This document shows, one piece after another, positions 21,478-30,714 of a stretch of 64,000 nt of DNA. The stretch is from Tridacna crocea. Its lineage: Eukaryota; Mollusca; Bivalvia; Cardiida; Cardiidae. Under the pieces are notes generated by a model. The model was given only the letters and a program-made list of their open reading frames with translations, did no database searches and was not told the origin of the DNA. Position 1 is the stretch's first letter. Every line of letters starts with the position of its first letter. The stretch lies in NCBI GenBank assembly GCA_943736015.1, contig OX031056.1:64383277-64447276 (forward strand), read 5' to 3'. The translations under genes and the position numbers were made by a program.

Positions 21478-21672
21478 TGTATCAGGTGGTGAAAAATATA
21501 TCGCGGCTCGACCGGGATTCGAACCCAGGGCCTCAGGAATACCGTTCCTGCACTCTAACCAACTGAGCTACCGAACCACATGTCGATACGGCCGCTCGAT
21601 ATATCACCAAATACCTGTACCCGACTACATTATACCTTTGTATCTATCTATGGGATAGATCAGTATACTACA
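21478..21672 (-). repeat. TRIM LTR (5' LTR in element orientation)
   Basis: Same 195-bp repeat at a spacing of 289 bp. In element orientation the LTR begins TGTAGTATACTGATC and ends CACCTGATACA, two bases before the primer-binding site. Confidence 0.88.
21505..21577 (-). promoter_or_regulatory. tRNA-like sequence / pol III promoter in TRIM LTR (second)
   Basis: Identical to the first copy across the cloverleaf. The T5 terminator is at 21492-21496, eight bases after the acceptor stem and inside the LTR. A pol III transcript from here would therefore end before the primer-binding site unless termination is bypassed. Confidence 0.85.
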
Positions 21673-21954
21673 CATATTTGATCATTTATTTTGGTTATAG
21701 AATGTCAAATTCCTGTGATATAGATGAAGAGCTTGATGACAGACAGTATCATGCAAAGGATATCTATCATAACTATCTTGCAGAAGATCCATAACTATTA
21801 TAAATACCATCTTCGATATCGTCATCAAGAGACTCGTTTTTGTGGATATGATTTAATAATAATGATCATCAACGACCAACCATTCGTATGCCTTGTAAGC
21901 GGCACACCTAAAAGTAACTATTAATATCTAATACTATGCTTTAAATATTGATCA

Positions 21955-22128
21955 GCGATACTCTGTGGAAAGGGGGCTTAATGCATCTGCGGAAAGAATC
22001 TGCCCAGGTCAGCTTGTGCATTCCGTGCAGGCGGAAGTGGACCAAGACTTTTCGCTTTAGGTAAATTTTCTGTATGTTCAAGGACCAGTCTGCCTAATGA
22101 TACCTTTCTCTCTCTCTCTCTCTCTCTT
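21955..22128. repeat. Decayed CTCTGTGAAAAGGGG-family repeat and a CT microsatellite
   Basis: ACTCTGTGGAAAGGGGGCTTA with AGGTCAGCTTGTGCATTCCG resembles the better copy at 32328-32545. The tract 22107-22127 is (CT)n. Confidence 0.55.
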
Positions 22129-22340
22129 TCTTTTCACGATGGGTGTCTGATTCTGTCAGCTTAATAAAATTGGGGATAGAAAAAGAGAACCCGAGATCGC
22201 CTGAACATGCCCAGTAACAGTAGGCCTATTGATAGAAAGAAGAGTTCAATGTGTTGTAGAATGGTACTTCCATTCAAATATTTATTTAACTACACTACGA
22301 CTGTGACTACGATGATTAATATAGAATCTTGACCAACTTA

Positions 22341-22886
22341 AAGGTGGCCCTTCAGATTTTGGGACGAAACTTTTACAAGAATACAAAGAAATCATCCTTA
22401 TACTCCAAAAGCCTTTTAATTTTCATTCATAAAACTTCGGTAGTCGAAAACCATCCCACAACAAGAGAAATTAGAGATTTACTATAGCCCAGGTCGACAC
22501 CGACCGGAAACACGGTCTATTTTTACATCAGCCACTCGCTCATTTACACACCGGAAATATACAGACGAAACTTCAAACATAGCGTTTGAAGAAGACTTTA
22601 TGAAAAATAAATACATATTTGTTATGTTTTGGAATTTCAGCGTCATTAGTCACGTGCAAGTCGCTTAACATTCCCACAAATCCCTTTTTTATTTTTGGCG
22701 GGAAATCTAAAAATAGCTTAAGAGGCTATGTAGCCTTTTAAGGGAATACCATTAAAAATATATATATTTTTTTTATAATTTTTTTATTCTTAATTATTGA
22801 TGATCTGTATTGTTTTTTTCATATAAATTTCTATGGTATATATATTTTCTAATTTGGTGGGGTTTGAAAATTCTAGATACCCACCT
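22341..22886. mobile_element. TTAA-flanked MITE (AGGTGGCCC family), copy 2
   Basis: TTAA at 22337-22340 and 22887-22890 with ends AGGTGG/CCACCT. It is collinear with 9489-10025 throughout, at roughly 85-90 % by eye. Confidence 0.78.
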
Positions 22887-23164
22887 TTAATACCAAAATT
22901 GTTCACTGTAACACAAACCCATACGCTTACCGTATTTTCAGCTCAGAAGCTGAATCGTTGTATTGACTGTAGGAGCATCTTACGTTGTAATGTAAAAATG
23001 GCAAAATATCCCTGAATAACTGCAATTTGATCTTTTATCGGTTTATAGTGCTGAGGATAATCACTGTATTGGTCATCTGACACGGCACACACTTCAGAAT
23101 ATTGAGTGTATATGTTTTACAAGGGTTTTTGGAGACTCCAAGTAGTGTTTTTTTTCAGAAATCG

Positions 23165-23443
23165 TAGTCCCCGGCGAAACTTTGTTGGATTAAACGTCTT
23201 CAACAAACGATTAACCACCAAAAGAACAAGAGATTAACGTGCACTGACATCCCAGACATTCCGTGCGACAACCTGCAACTGCATATCTATTCAATAACAT
23301 GTTAAAAAAATTATGTTTTTGTGCTTGCCTTGTGTAATCTTGTGGGCGCAGCCATTTTTTTTAATCGAACGGGTACGTAAAATTGACAGGGACAGTAACG
23401 TTGACCAGGAGCAAGTTCGTAAGGTCTCTCCAGTGTGAAACTG
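23165..23443. repeat. Right arm of the inverted repeat paired with 18509-18800
   Basis: Reverse complement of 18509-18800, ending GGTCTCTCCAGTGTGAAACT, then directly palindrome P copy 3. Short frames on the minus strand of the left arm (IPDIPCDN) recur here but show no known domain. Confidence 0.7.
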
Positions 23444-23561
23444 TAAGTTAGTTATTGATCAATATATTTCATTTGTATGAAACTAAATTGTCGGTCGGCT
23501 TCGCCTCCCTCCGATTAAATTTCATACAAATGAAATATATGATCAATAACTTATACTTACA
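23443..23561. repeat. Palindrome 'P', copy 3 (inverted centre)
   Basis: Same arms as 13581-13697 with the centre in the opposite orientation (GGTCGGCTTCGCCTCCCTCC). It is the only copy not touching an S end. Confidence 0.85.
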
Positions 23562-23722
23562 GACCATATATCCGGCTTTCTCTGTAAATGGCATTTTGAA
23601 GCAGTCAAAAAACTAGTTTAATCATGATTTCTAGGACACAATATTTTCCGCGTAAAAACGATTCGTGCTTGACGTAAGAATAGTATGATTGATAACATAG
23701 GTCGAATTATTTTTGTCCTGTG

Positions 23723-24539
23723 TGTGTCGTTACATGAGTCAATTTTAGTGCGGAAGGGTCCGTGTAGTATACTGTTTCTAAAATCTGCTTTGGGGCTTTA
23801 GGACCCGTGTATTATACCTCTCTTCAGAAAAAAATGGTCCAGCCATGTTTGCTAGGAAGATTAGAAAATTTTTCATTCAAGACAAAACATAGGCCATTTT
23901 TGGTTCCCCCACAGAGTAAGTAATCAAAATCATTGTGTAAATGTCAAACTTTGGATTTATGAATTCTCAGTTTGTAATTCAAACTGGTTAGGTTAGAATT
24001 TAGTCATTTGTCACATTCGCATGGCAATTAGTCTAGAATAGAACATTTGCATAGTTCGTTAGAATCAATTTTTGGATTTGTTTCGCATGTAGTGTAGGCA
24101 TGGATCATCTTGCATAAGTATGCAACCTGATCCCAGTCTACACAACTTGCTTTTTACTCTATGTCTTTCAGGAATTTATTTTAGTATTCTTTTATATTGT
24201 GAATTCAGAAAATAGAATGGAATCTGTAGGAAAATATTAATAGAAAATATTAATAGAATTAGGAAAAGGTTTAATTTACCTTTTATTGTCATAAGTAACA
24301 TTGAAGACACATAGTATAGGCACATAGTAAATTTATAGACTGTGTTAGGCAGGTTTAAGGTAAAGGGAAAGCTGTACCTTATGGTCGCTGTTCCTTTTAC
24401 CACAATATTTTTAAGTTTTAAGAAATTAAGCTACAAATGGGTTTTTTTAATCTGTTTCAGCTTTCTACCTTCTCCAGAGGAAGTTTTGTAAATAGATCTA
24501 CTTTTAATAAAAGATATAAAACAATACAGAAACATTACA
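23723..24539 (+). repeat. BEL/Pao 5' LTR
   Basis: TG...CA ends. It differs from the 3' LTR at 23734-23740 (CATGAGT versus CACGAGG), by one A in a run near 23826, near 24098 (GGCATGG/GGTATGG), near 24158 (ACTCTAT/ACTATAT) and by one T near 24440. AATAAA at 24506-24511 is the likely poly-A signal. The 75-codon minus-strand frame inside is present in both LTRs and has no recognisable similarity. Confidence 0.95.
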
Positions 24540-24566
24540 GTAGAAAGTCTTGTATAAAAACCATTC
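24540..24566 (+). other. BEL/Pao leader, no canonical primer-binding site
   Basis: Only 27 bases separate the 5' LTR from the Gag-Pol ATG. They contain no TGG-starting tRNA complement. The first TGG (24568-24570) is inside the start codon context. Either the primer is a non-canonical or internal tRNA fragment, or the site overlaps the coding start. Confidence 0.6.
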
Positions 24567-27500
24567 ATGGAAACAGAAAGCAGTTCTAGAAGAGTTAGAA
24601 GTTTAACTCCAAAAGCTCAGGCTTTATATGATGAAAAGGTTGCCAGCTATAACTCTGGTTTGGCAACTATTAGGAAGCAACTGGAAGGATCATTGCCGCA
24701 CATTAACCAAAATGCACAGAATTATACTGTCTTAAAAGAAGTAAAGTTAATGTTAGAAGAAGGGATTCAAAAATACATGTCCTTATCCAATGAATTCAAA
24801 GGTTTTTTAGAACTAACATGTACAACAGACAGTACCTCAGAACTATGTGGTCATGAACTCATTAGAAAGTCATTGGAAGAGAAAATACAAATTTCCATTA
24901 ACAATATTGATGCATTAATCAAGAAGATTAGAGATAAGGAGCATATAGAACAACAAAACTCTCAGGATACAGATTCTACAGATTCTACTAGATCCATTAA
25001 GACAAATAAGAATTCTACATGTTCTAGTAGATCTAGTTCCAGCCGTAGATCAATTAATGAACTATTAGCCGTGAAAACCTCAAAGGTTGCAGCAGCAAAA
25101 GTGCGGTTGAAATTTATAGATCAAGAAGAAAAACTGAAACGCGAGTTGGCAATTCTTCAATGTAAAAGAGAAATTGATGAAGCAGAAGCCGAAGTTTCAG
25201 CGATCCAAGAGATTGTGGATAGTGACATAGGATCACAAAAGATTTCTATACCTGGTACCAACAAAAACGAAATGGTTAAGAAGTTTTTAGACTGTGATAA
25301 AGAAGATGGTAATTTAAAAGATCAAGATGAGATAGTGCCTTCTAGTGACAATAAATATGTTGGCCGAGGAAGAGTTACCTCCCCCTGCAGAGAACATTTG
25401 AAAAGAGATCTGTTTCTTAACAGTCTAACAGCATTTGATGACAGACCAGAAACTTTTATAAGCTGGAAGCTGAAGTTTAAACGTTTAATTGAAAAAATCG
25501 ACGCTAACGTCACAGAAGAACTGAACCTTTTGACAAAATGGTTAGGGCCAACATCAAAAAGGCAGGCCTTAAGCTTGCAGATAGCCAATGCCCATGATGA
25601 AAAAGAAGCAAAGCGTAAAATTTGGCAGAGATTAGAAGAAAGATACGGAGCTCCAGAGCTTATTACAGAATCATTTAGGTTAAGAATTGAGAAATTTCCT
25701 AAGTTAAGAGTGGAAGACTGTGATAAGCTTTTTGAGTTATCAGACTTACTCACCGAAGTTCTGTCAATAAGAGACAATGAAAGGTATAGGTCGGCCTTAG
25801 CTTATCTCGATTCTTCACATGGGATAAATTCAGTTCTTCAAAAATTACCCCCCTTTATGCAAAATAAATGGATTGACAGTGCAAGTAATTATAAAGTACA
25901 TTATGGTGTGATGTATCCACCATTCAGCTTCTTGGTTGAATTTATTGACAAAATGGCGTCTAGGATGAATGATCCAAGTTTTAAAATAGTAATCAAAAAG
26001 GAAACGGCTCCCACTGCAAAGCAAACATCAAAGTCAAGTCAGTCTCAAGCTTTTGTTAAAAAGACTGATGTTCAAAGTAATTTATCAGAAACAAAGGTCA
26101 AGTGTCAAATTCATGGTGAATCCTCTAAACACACATTAATGGATTGTCGTGCATTTCTAGAAATGTCATTAGAGGAAAAGAGGGGTTTCGTACAAAAAAG
26201 GGGACTTTGCTTTAAGTGTTTAGGTGGAAAACACTTAGCAAAACAATGCAAAGAAAATATCAAATGTTCGAAATGCGAAAGCAAAGGTCATTGTACTCCC
26301 TTTCATATTCAGGATGATTCTAATGGTGCGAAACAGCATGGCGGGGAAAGTAGCAGTTTATCACATGTAAGCTCTAAGTGTACTGAGGTATGTGGTAAAG
26401 GGTCATGGACAGGAAAGTCATGTGCCAAGACTCTATTGGTCAAGATTTATCCAAAGGGTAATTCAGAAAAGGCATTGAAAGCATATGCTATAATCGATGA
26501 ACAAAGTAACAAATCTCTGGCTAGGCCAGAATTACTAGAATATTTTCAGGACAAGTCAGAATCTGTAGAATACACGCTCTCATCATGCTCAGGGAAAATA
26601 TCAAAAACTGGGAGGCGTGCACAGGGGTTCGTTATAGAGTCTTTAGATAGGTCATGCAAGTTAAATTGCCCCCCTTTACTAGAGTGCAATGACATCCCAG
26701 ACACAAAACAAGAAGTAGCAACACCATCTGTTGCTAGACAGTTTAAACACCTGAGAAACATAGAACACTTAATACCAGAAATAGACTATAGTGCCAATAT
26801 ATTGGTCTTAATAGGCAGAGACTTGCTTAAGGCACATCATGTGTTAGATCAGAGGATAGGTGGAGAAAATGAACCTTATGCTCAAAGGTTAAGTTTAGGA
26901 TGGGTTATAATAGGAGAAGCCTGTTTAGGTCTTGTACACCAAACAAGTCATGTGAATGTTAATAAAACTAACATTCTTTATAATGGCCGAGAGTCAATTT
27001 TTGAGCCATGTCAGAACATATTTGAGGTCAATGACAGCATTTTCTGTAAAAGTGCTGATGACGATATGATTGGTCTTTCTCGTGAGGATAGACAGTTTCT
27101 CAAACAAATAGAATCAGAAATGTCAAAGTCGTCAACGGGTAAATTAAGTTGTCCACTTCCCTTACGTGATGCCAGGGAAACTCTTCCAAACAATTATAGC
27201 CATGCAAAGAAAAGGATTGGTAATTTGATAGCTAGTTTGAAGCGTGATCCTGTCAAGCAAACCCATTTTCTTGAATTCATGGAAAACATGTTGGTCAAAA
27301 ATCATGCTGAATTAGCCCCACCGGTGCAAGAAGGTCAAGAAATTTGGTATTTACCTATTTTTGGTGTCTACCATCCACAGAAGCCATCCAAAATAAGGGT
27401 TGTGTTTGATTCGTCAGCAAAATTCAAAAATGTATGTTTGAATGATGTCCTCCTAAAGGGTCTCGACTTGTCAAACAATTTAATTCGGGTACTTACTAAC

Positions 27501-30365
27501 TTTAGGAAAGAAAAGTTCGCTGCCATGGCTGATGTTGAACAAATGTTTTTCAACTTTGAAGTTGACGAAAAGCATCGTAATTTGTTACGTTTCTTGTGGT
27601 TCAAGGACAATAACCCTTCAAACCCTATTGTTGAGTATCGCATGAGGGTTCATGTCTTCGGGAACTCTCCGTCCCCAGCTATAGCGACATACGGACTGCG
27701 AAAAGCCGTTTGTCCTCAGTCACATGAGATTGATAATTTTAAGGACTGTGATGATGTTTGTCATTTCGTCAACAATAACTTCTATGTTGACGATGCTTTG
27801 GTTTCAAAACAAAGGGAAAAAGATTTGGTAGATCTTTTAACTCGCACACAATGTAGGTTACAGACTGGTGGGAAGATTCGTTTACACAAAATTGTGTCCA
27901 ATAGTTCAGTAGTTATGGAGAGCTTTCCAACAGGTGACTTGGCAAAGGATGTGGCTGAGATTGATTTTGGTTCAGACAAACCATACATCCAGAAAAGTTT
28001 AGGTCTATCTTGGGACATAGTCAATGACTGTTTCACATATCAGGTGCAGGTTAAGGAAAGGCCTTATACAAAAAGAGGTCTACTTTCAGTTATTAATGGG
28101 TTGTTTGATCCCCTTGGATTTGTGGCTCCGGTAGTTTTAGAAGGTCGGTTGATCTTCAAACAAGCAATTCACAACAGTGATTTAGACTGGGACGATCCTC
28201 TCCCATATAATGTTCTGAGCGATTGGGAAAAATGGGTTCAGTCACTTTCTCATTTGAAGACAATGAAAGTTTCCCGTTCATTTGTAGACTTACCATTCAG
28301 AGATAGTCCTGACAAAGAGCTACATGTCTTTTCAGACGCATCTAAAGAAGCAGTTGCAGCTGTTGCCTATCTTAGGGTGTATGATAAAAATAGAAAACCC
28401 CAATTAGGTTTTGTATTAGGTAAATCTAAATTAGCTCCACGGCATGGGCACACAATACCAAGGTTAGAATTATGTGCAGCTGTCTTAAGCACAGAGCTTG
28501 CAACATTTATTCAGAGACACCTAGATCTATCCGAACACTATTACAAAGACAGTGAAGTAGTTTTAGGATATATAAATAATACCACTAGGCGATTTTATGT
28601 CTATGTTGCAAACAGAGTGGACAAAATCCTTCGGTCATCACTGCCAAATCAATGGTACTATGTACCTACACATTTAAACCCAGCAGATCAGGGAACACGT
28701 CCCTTGAGAGCTCAGAAATTCAATGATTCGACATGGTTAATTGGTCCAAAATCATTTCTACAAGAACAAGAATGTGCAAGATTTAGGCATGATTTAGTAG
28801 ACCCTGATTCAGACAAAGAAATTTACCCAGTTGTTAAAGTGAGTAAGGTACAGATAAAGTCAAAAAGTCTTGGAACTTTTAGATTTGAAAGATTTTCTTC
28901 ATGGTCCAGACTAATACGCGCAATAGATTTGTTAAGACGCAGAGTCAGATACTTTCATAGGACTGTAGAAAAAGACTACTTATCAGAAAGTGAATCTAAA
29001 ACACTTACAGAAGTTTTCCTTCTGAAGGAAATTCAAAGAGAAATGTACTCTACAGAAATAGACTGTATTAAGAGTAAGAAACCAATCCCTAAGAATAGTA
29101 GTTTGAAAACATTAACACCAGTGTTAGACATGCAGGGTTTATTAAAGGTTAGTGGTAGACTTAGCAATGCATGTATGGAAACAGGGGAAAAAACTCCTAT
29201 CATTATACCGGGTAACAGTCATATAGCTACATTACTAGTTCGACACTTTCACGAGTTGGTCCAACATCAAGGCCGCCATTTTACCGAAGGATCAATTAGG
29301 TCAGCTGGTTACTGGTTAACTAGAGGAAAAAGACTCATAAACCAAGTAATTCATAAATGTCTAAAATGTCGAAAGCTCAGAGCACCTGTTAAATCTCAAA
29401 AGATGTCAGATTTACCAACTTGTAGGGTTACACCAAGCCCTCCAATCACCTATGTTGGTGTTGATACTTTTGGACCATGGTCGATTGTAACTAGAAGAAC
29501 AAGAGGAGGCGTTGCTAACTCTAAGAGATGGGCTATAATGTTTTCGTGTCTTAGTTCACGAGCAGTGCACATTGAAGTTGTTGAGGACATGAGCTCCTCG
29601 TATTTTGTCAATGCTATGCGTAGATTTATCGCTACACGCGGTCCAGTGAAAGAGTTTTATTCTGACCGTGGGACAAATTTTGTTGGAGCGGTCGCAGAGT
29701 TAGGAATGAATCAAGTGAATATTGAAGATGACAAAGTTAAAAGCTGTTTGAACAAACAAGGCGCAACATGGTTCTTTAACCCACCACACGCTTCACATAT
29801 GGGAGGGTCCTGGGAACGTATGATTGGCATAGCTCGTAGAATTTTGGATTCGATGTTGTGTAGTGTTAGTGCTAAGAGTTTATCACATGAAGTTTTGTGT
29901 ACGCTACTAGCTGAAGTAATGTGTATTATCAACAGCAGACCTATTACACCCGTGTCATCAGATCCAACTTCACCATTTGTACTTTCACCAAATTCTTTAC
30001 TTACACAAAAGATAAATTCCCAGATTGAACCTTTTCAAGGTTTAGACTTAAAAGATATGTACAAATCACAGTGGCGTCAAGTGCAGACATTAGCCAATCA
30101 GTTTTGGAAAGCTTGGAAAACTCAATATTTGCAAAGTCTACAATCCAGAAAGAAATGGAACAATGAACTTCCTAACTTGAAAGAGGGAGATGTTGTTTTA
30201 ATGATTGAAAATAGTTTACTGAGGATTCAGTGGCCTTTGGGAATCATTGACAAAGTTTTTCCAAGCTCAGATGAATTAGTGAGAAAAGTATCAGTGCGTG
30301 TTGTTAATGACGGAAAAACTGTGACATATACACGTCCAATTTCTCAATTGATTTATTTGCTATAA
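24567..30365 (+). CDS. gag-pol: BEL/Pao Gag-Pol polyprotein, 1932 aa, intact
   Basis: Domains in order (residue numbers approximate): N-terminal coiled-coil Gag with a Ser-rich stretch at ~150-165; DUF1759-type Gag block ~275-450; two zinc knuckles at 548-561 (CX2CX4HX4C) and 567-580 (CX2CX4HX4H); aspartic protease with DEQSN around Asp644; reverse transcriptase with ADVEQMF (Asp989) and YVDD (1073-1076); RNase H with SDAS (Asp1257); integrase zinc-binding motif (His1560 to Cys1598/Cys1601); integrase core Asp1633, Asp1700, Glu1750 (DDX49E); and a C-terminal DUF5641-type domain. All catalytic residues I can check are present and no stop or frameshift occurs. Gag and Pol are in one frame, as usual in BEL/Pao. 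The start is the first ATG after the LTR. It would make virus-like particles, copy the RNA and integrate the cDNA. Confidence 0.95.
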   Translation: METESSSRRVRSLTPKAQALYDEKVASYNSGLATIRKQLEGSLPHINQNAQNYTVLKEVKLMLEEGIQKYMSLSNEFKGFLELTCTTDSTSELCGHELIRKSLEEKIQISINNIDALIKKIRDKEHIEQQNSQDTDSTDSTRSIKTNKNSTCSSRSSSSRRSINELLAVKTSKVAAAKVRLKFIDQEEKLKRELAILQCKREIDEAEAEVSAIQEIVDSDIGSQKISIPGTNKNEMVKKFLDCDKEDGNLKDQDEIVPSSDNKYVGRGRVTSPCREHLKRDLFLNSLTAFDDRPETFISWKLKFKRLIEKIDANVTEELNLLTKWLGPTSKRQALSLQIANAHDEKEAKRKIWQRLEERYGAPELITESFRLRIEKFPKLRVEDCDKLFELSDLLTEVLSIRDNERYRSALAYLDSSHGINSVLQKLPPFMQNKWIDSASNYKVHYGVMYPPFSFLVEFIDKMASRMNDPSFKIVIKKETAPTAKQTSKSSQSQAFVKKTDVQSNLSETKVKCQIHGESSKHTLMDCRAFLEMSLEEKRGFVQKRGLCFKCLGGKHLAKQCKENIKCSKCESKGHCTPFHIQDDSNGAKQHGGESSSLSHVSSKCTEVCGKGSWTGKSCAKTLLVKIYPKGNSEKALKAYAIIDEQSNKSLARPELLEYFQDKSESVEYTLSSCSGKISKTGRRAQGFVIESLDRSCKLNCPPLLECNDIPDTKQEVATPSVARQFKHLRNIEHLIPEIDYSANILVLIGRDLLKAHHVLDQRIGGENEPYAQRLSLGWVIIGEACLGLVHQTSHVNVNKTNILYNGRESIFEPCQNIFEVNDSIFCKSADDDMIGLSREDRQFLKQIESEMSKSSTGKLSCPLPLRDARETLPNNYSHAKKRIGNLIASLKRDPVKQTHFLEFMENMLVKNHAELAPPVQEGQEIWYLPIFGVYHPQKPSKIRVVFDSSAKFKNVCLNDVLLKGLDLSNNLIRVLTNFRKEKFAAMADVEQMFFNFEVDEKHRNLLRFLWFKDNNPSNPIVEYRMRVHVFGNSPSPAIATYGLRKAVCPQSHEIDNFKDCDDVCHFVNNNFYVDDALVSKQREKDLVDLLTRTQCRLQTGGKIRLHKIVSNSSVVMESFPTGDLAKDVAEIDFGSDKPYIQKSLGLSWDIVNDCFTYQVQVKERPYTKRGLLSVINGLFDPLGFVAPVVLEGRLIFKQAIHNSDLDWDDPLPYNVLSDWEKWVQSLSHLKTMKVSRSFVDLPFRDSPDKELHVFSDASKEAVAAVAYLRVYDKNRKPQLGFVLGKSKLAPRHGHTIPRLELCAAVLSTELATFIQRHLDLSEHYYKDSEVVLGYINNTTRRFYVYVANRVDKILRSSLPNQWYYVPTHLNPADQGTRPLRAQKFNDSTWLIGPKSFLQEQECARFRHDLVDPDSDKEIYPVVKVSKVQIKSKSLGTFRFERFSSWSRLIRAIDLLRRRVRYFHRTVEKDYLSESESKTLTEVFLLKEIQREMYSTEIDCIKSKKPIPKNSSLKTLTPVLDMQGLLKVSGRLSNACMETGEKTPIIIPGNSHIATLLVRHFHELVQHQGRHFTEGSIRSAGYWLTRGKRLINQVIHKCLKCRKLRAPVKSQKMSDLPTCRVTPSPPITYVGVDTFGPWSIVTRRTRGGVANSKRWAIMFSCLSSRAVHIEVVEDMSSSYFVNAMRRFIATRGPVKEFYSDRGTNFVGAVAELGMNQVNIEDDKVKSCLNKQGATWFFNPPHASHMGGSWERMIGIARRILDSMLCSVSAKSLSHEVLCTLLAEVMCIINSRPITPVSSDPTSPFVLSPNSLLTQKINSQIEPFQGLDLKDMYKSQWRQVQTLANQFWKAWKTQYLQSLQSRKKWNNELPNLKEGDVVLMIENSLLRIQWPLGIIDKVFPSSDELVRKVSVRVVNDGKTVTYTRPISQLIYLL

Positions 30366-30714
30366 TTGCATTTTGCAAAAGAGTTTGGAAAAAGCATAGA
30401 ACATGGCATTAGAGCATAAATGAGCATTTAAAGATTTCTTGTTTAACATTGTCTCTTTGTAGATAGTTGCTTTATTTAGGCAATGGTCTGCATGGTACAA
30501 TGTTTTGCAGATGTATTTGCAGACTAGTTGTATATCTTCAAAGGTTGCGAGGTAATCATTTGAGCTCATGATGAGTTCAAATGTAAGCATCATTATCTTT
30601 GAAATTTGATCATGAATTTTATCTATTATAGGGTGGTTAATATCATAATTTAAGTTTATCACTTTCTGTCATTTAAGTTATTAGTGATTTTGATTTCCAA
30701 AATCAGACGGGGAA
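30366..30714 (+). other. BEL/Pao 3' untranslated region and polypurine tract
   Basis: No coding capacity on the plus strand. The AGACGGGGAA stretch ending at 30714 abuts the 3' LTR and is the candidate plus-strand primer; it is short and broken by one C. Confidence 0.7.

Larger units (their letters stand above)
21189..21672 (-). mobile_element. TRIM-like LTR retrotransposon with a tRNA-like sequence in each LTR
   Basis: LTRs 21189-21383 and 21478-21672 (195 bp each, two differences found) start TG and end CA. Target duplication CATA is at 21185-21188 and 21673-21676. Read on the minus strand, the 94-bp interior begins two bases after the 5' LTR with TGGCGCCCAACGT, exactly complementary to the 3' end of tRNA-Lys (a classical primer-binding site). 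It ends in a purine-rich tract GGTGGGGAAG next to the 3' LTR. There is no coding capacity. Each LTR contains a 73-nt tRNA-like sequence with RNA polymerase III boxes. All parts of a TRIM are present; the pol III-type LTR is the unusual part. Confidence 0.88.
19165..21730. repeat. Nested inverted repeat, right arm split by two insertions
   Basis: The left arm 19165-19488 matches, inverted, 19590-19824, then 21124-21188, then 21673-21730. The centre is near 19540. Landmarks: GACGTCACGGG / CCTGTGACGTC, ATTCGGCGATTCC / GGAATCGCCGAAT, ACAAGGAATGCAACG / CGTTGCAGTCCTTGT. The right arm is broken at 19825-21123 by 1.3 kb flanked by AATGAGACAAT and at 21189-21672 by the TRIM. The left arm supplies the empty site for the TRIM (single CATAT at 19211-19215). 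Confidence 0.78.

Noticed and set aside
21216..21577. Two genuine tRNA-Thr(GGT) genes
   Set aside because: Both copies lie in identical LTR positions of a TRIM, and the anticodon loop lacks U33. They are better read as promoter-like modules.
24176..24403. 75-codon minus frame present twice (also 31167-31394)
   Set aside because: It is simply the LTR sequence read twice; no domain and no conservation evidence.
25322..25777. 151-codon minus frame inside the Gag-Pol region
   Set aside because: Antisense shadow of the BEL/Pao frame.
30366..30714. Envelope gene in the BEL/Pao element
   Set aside because: Only 349 bp separate pol and the LTR and there is no plus-strand frame, signal peptide or membrane segment.
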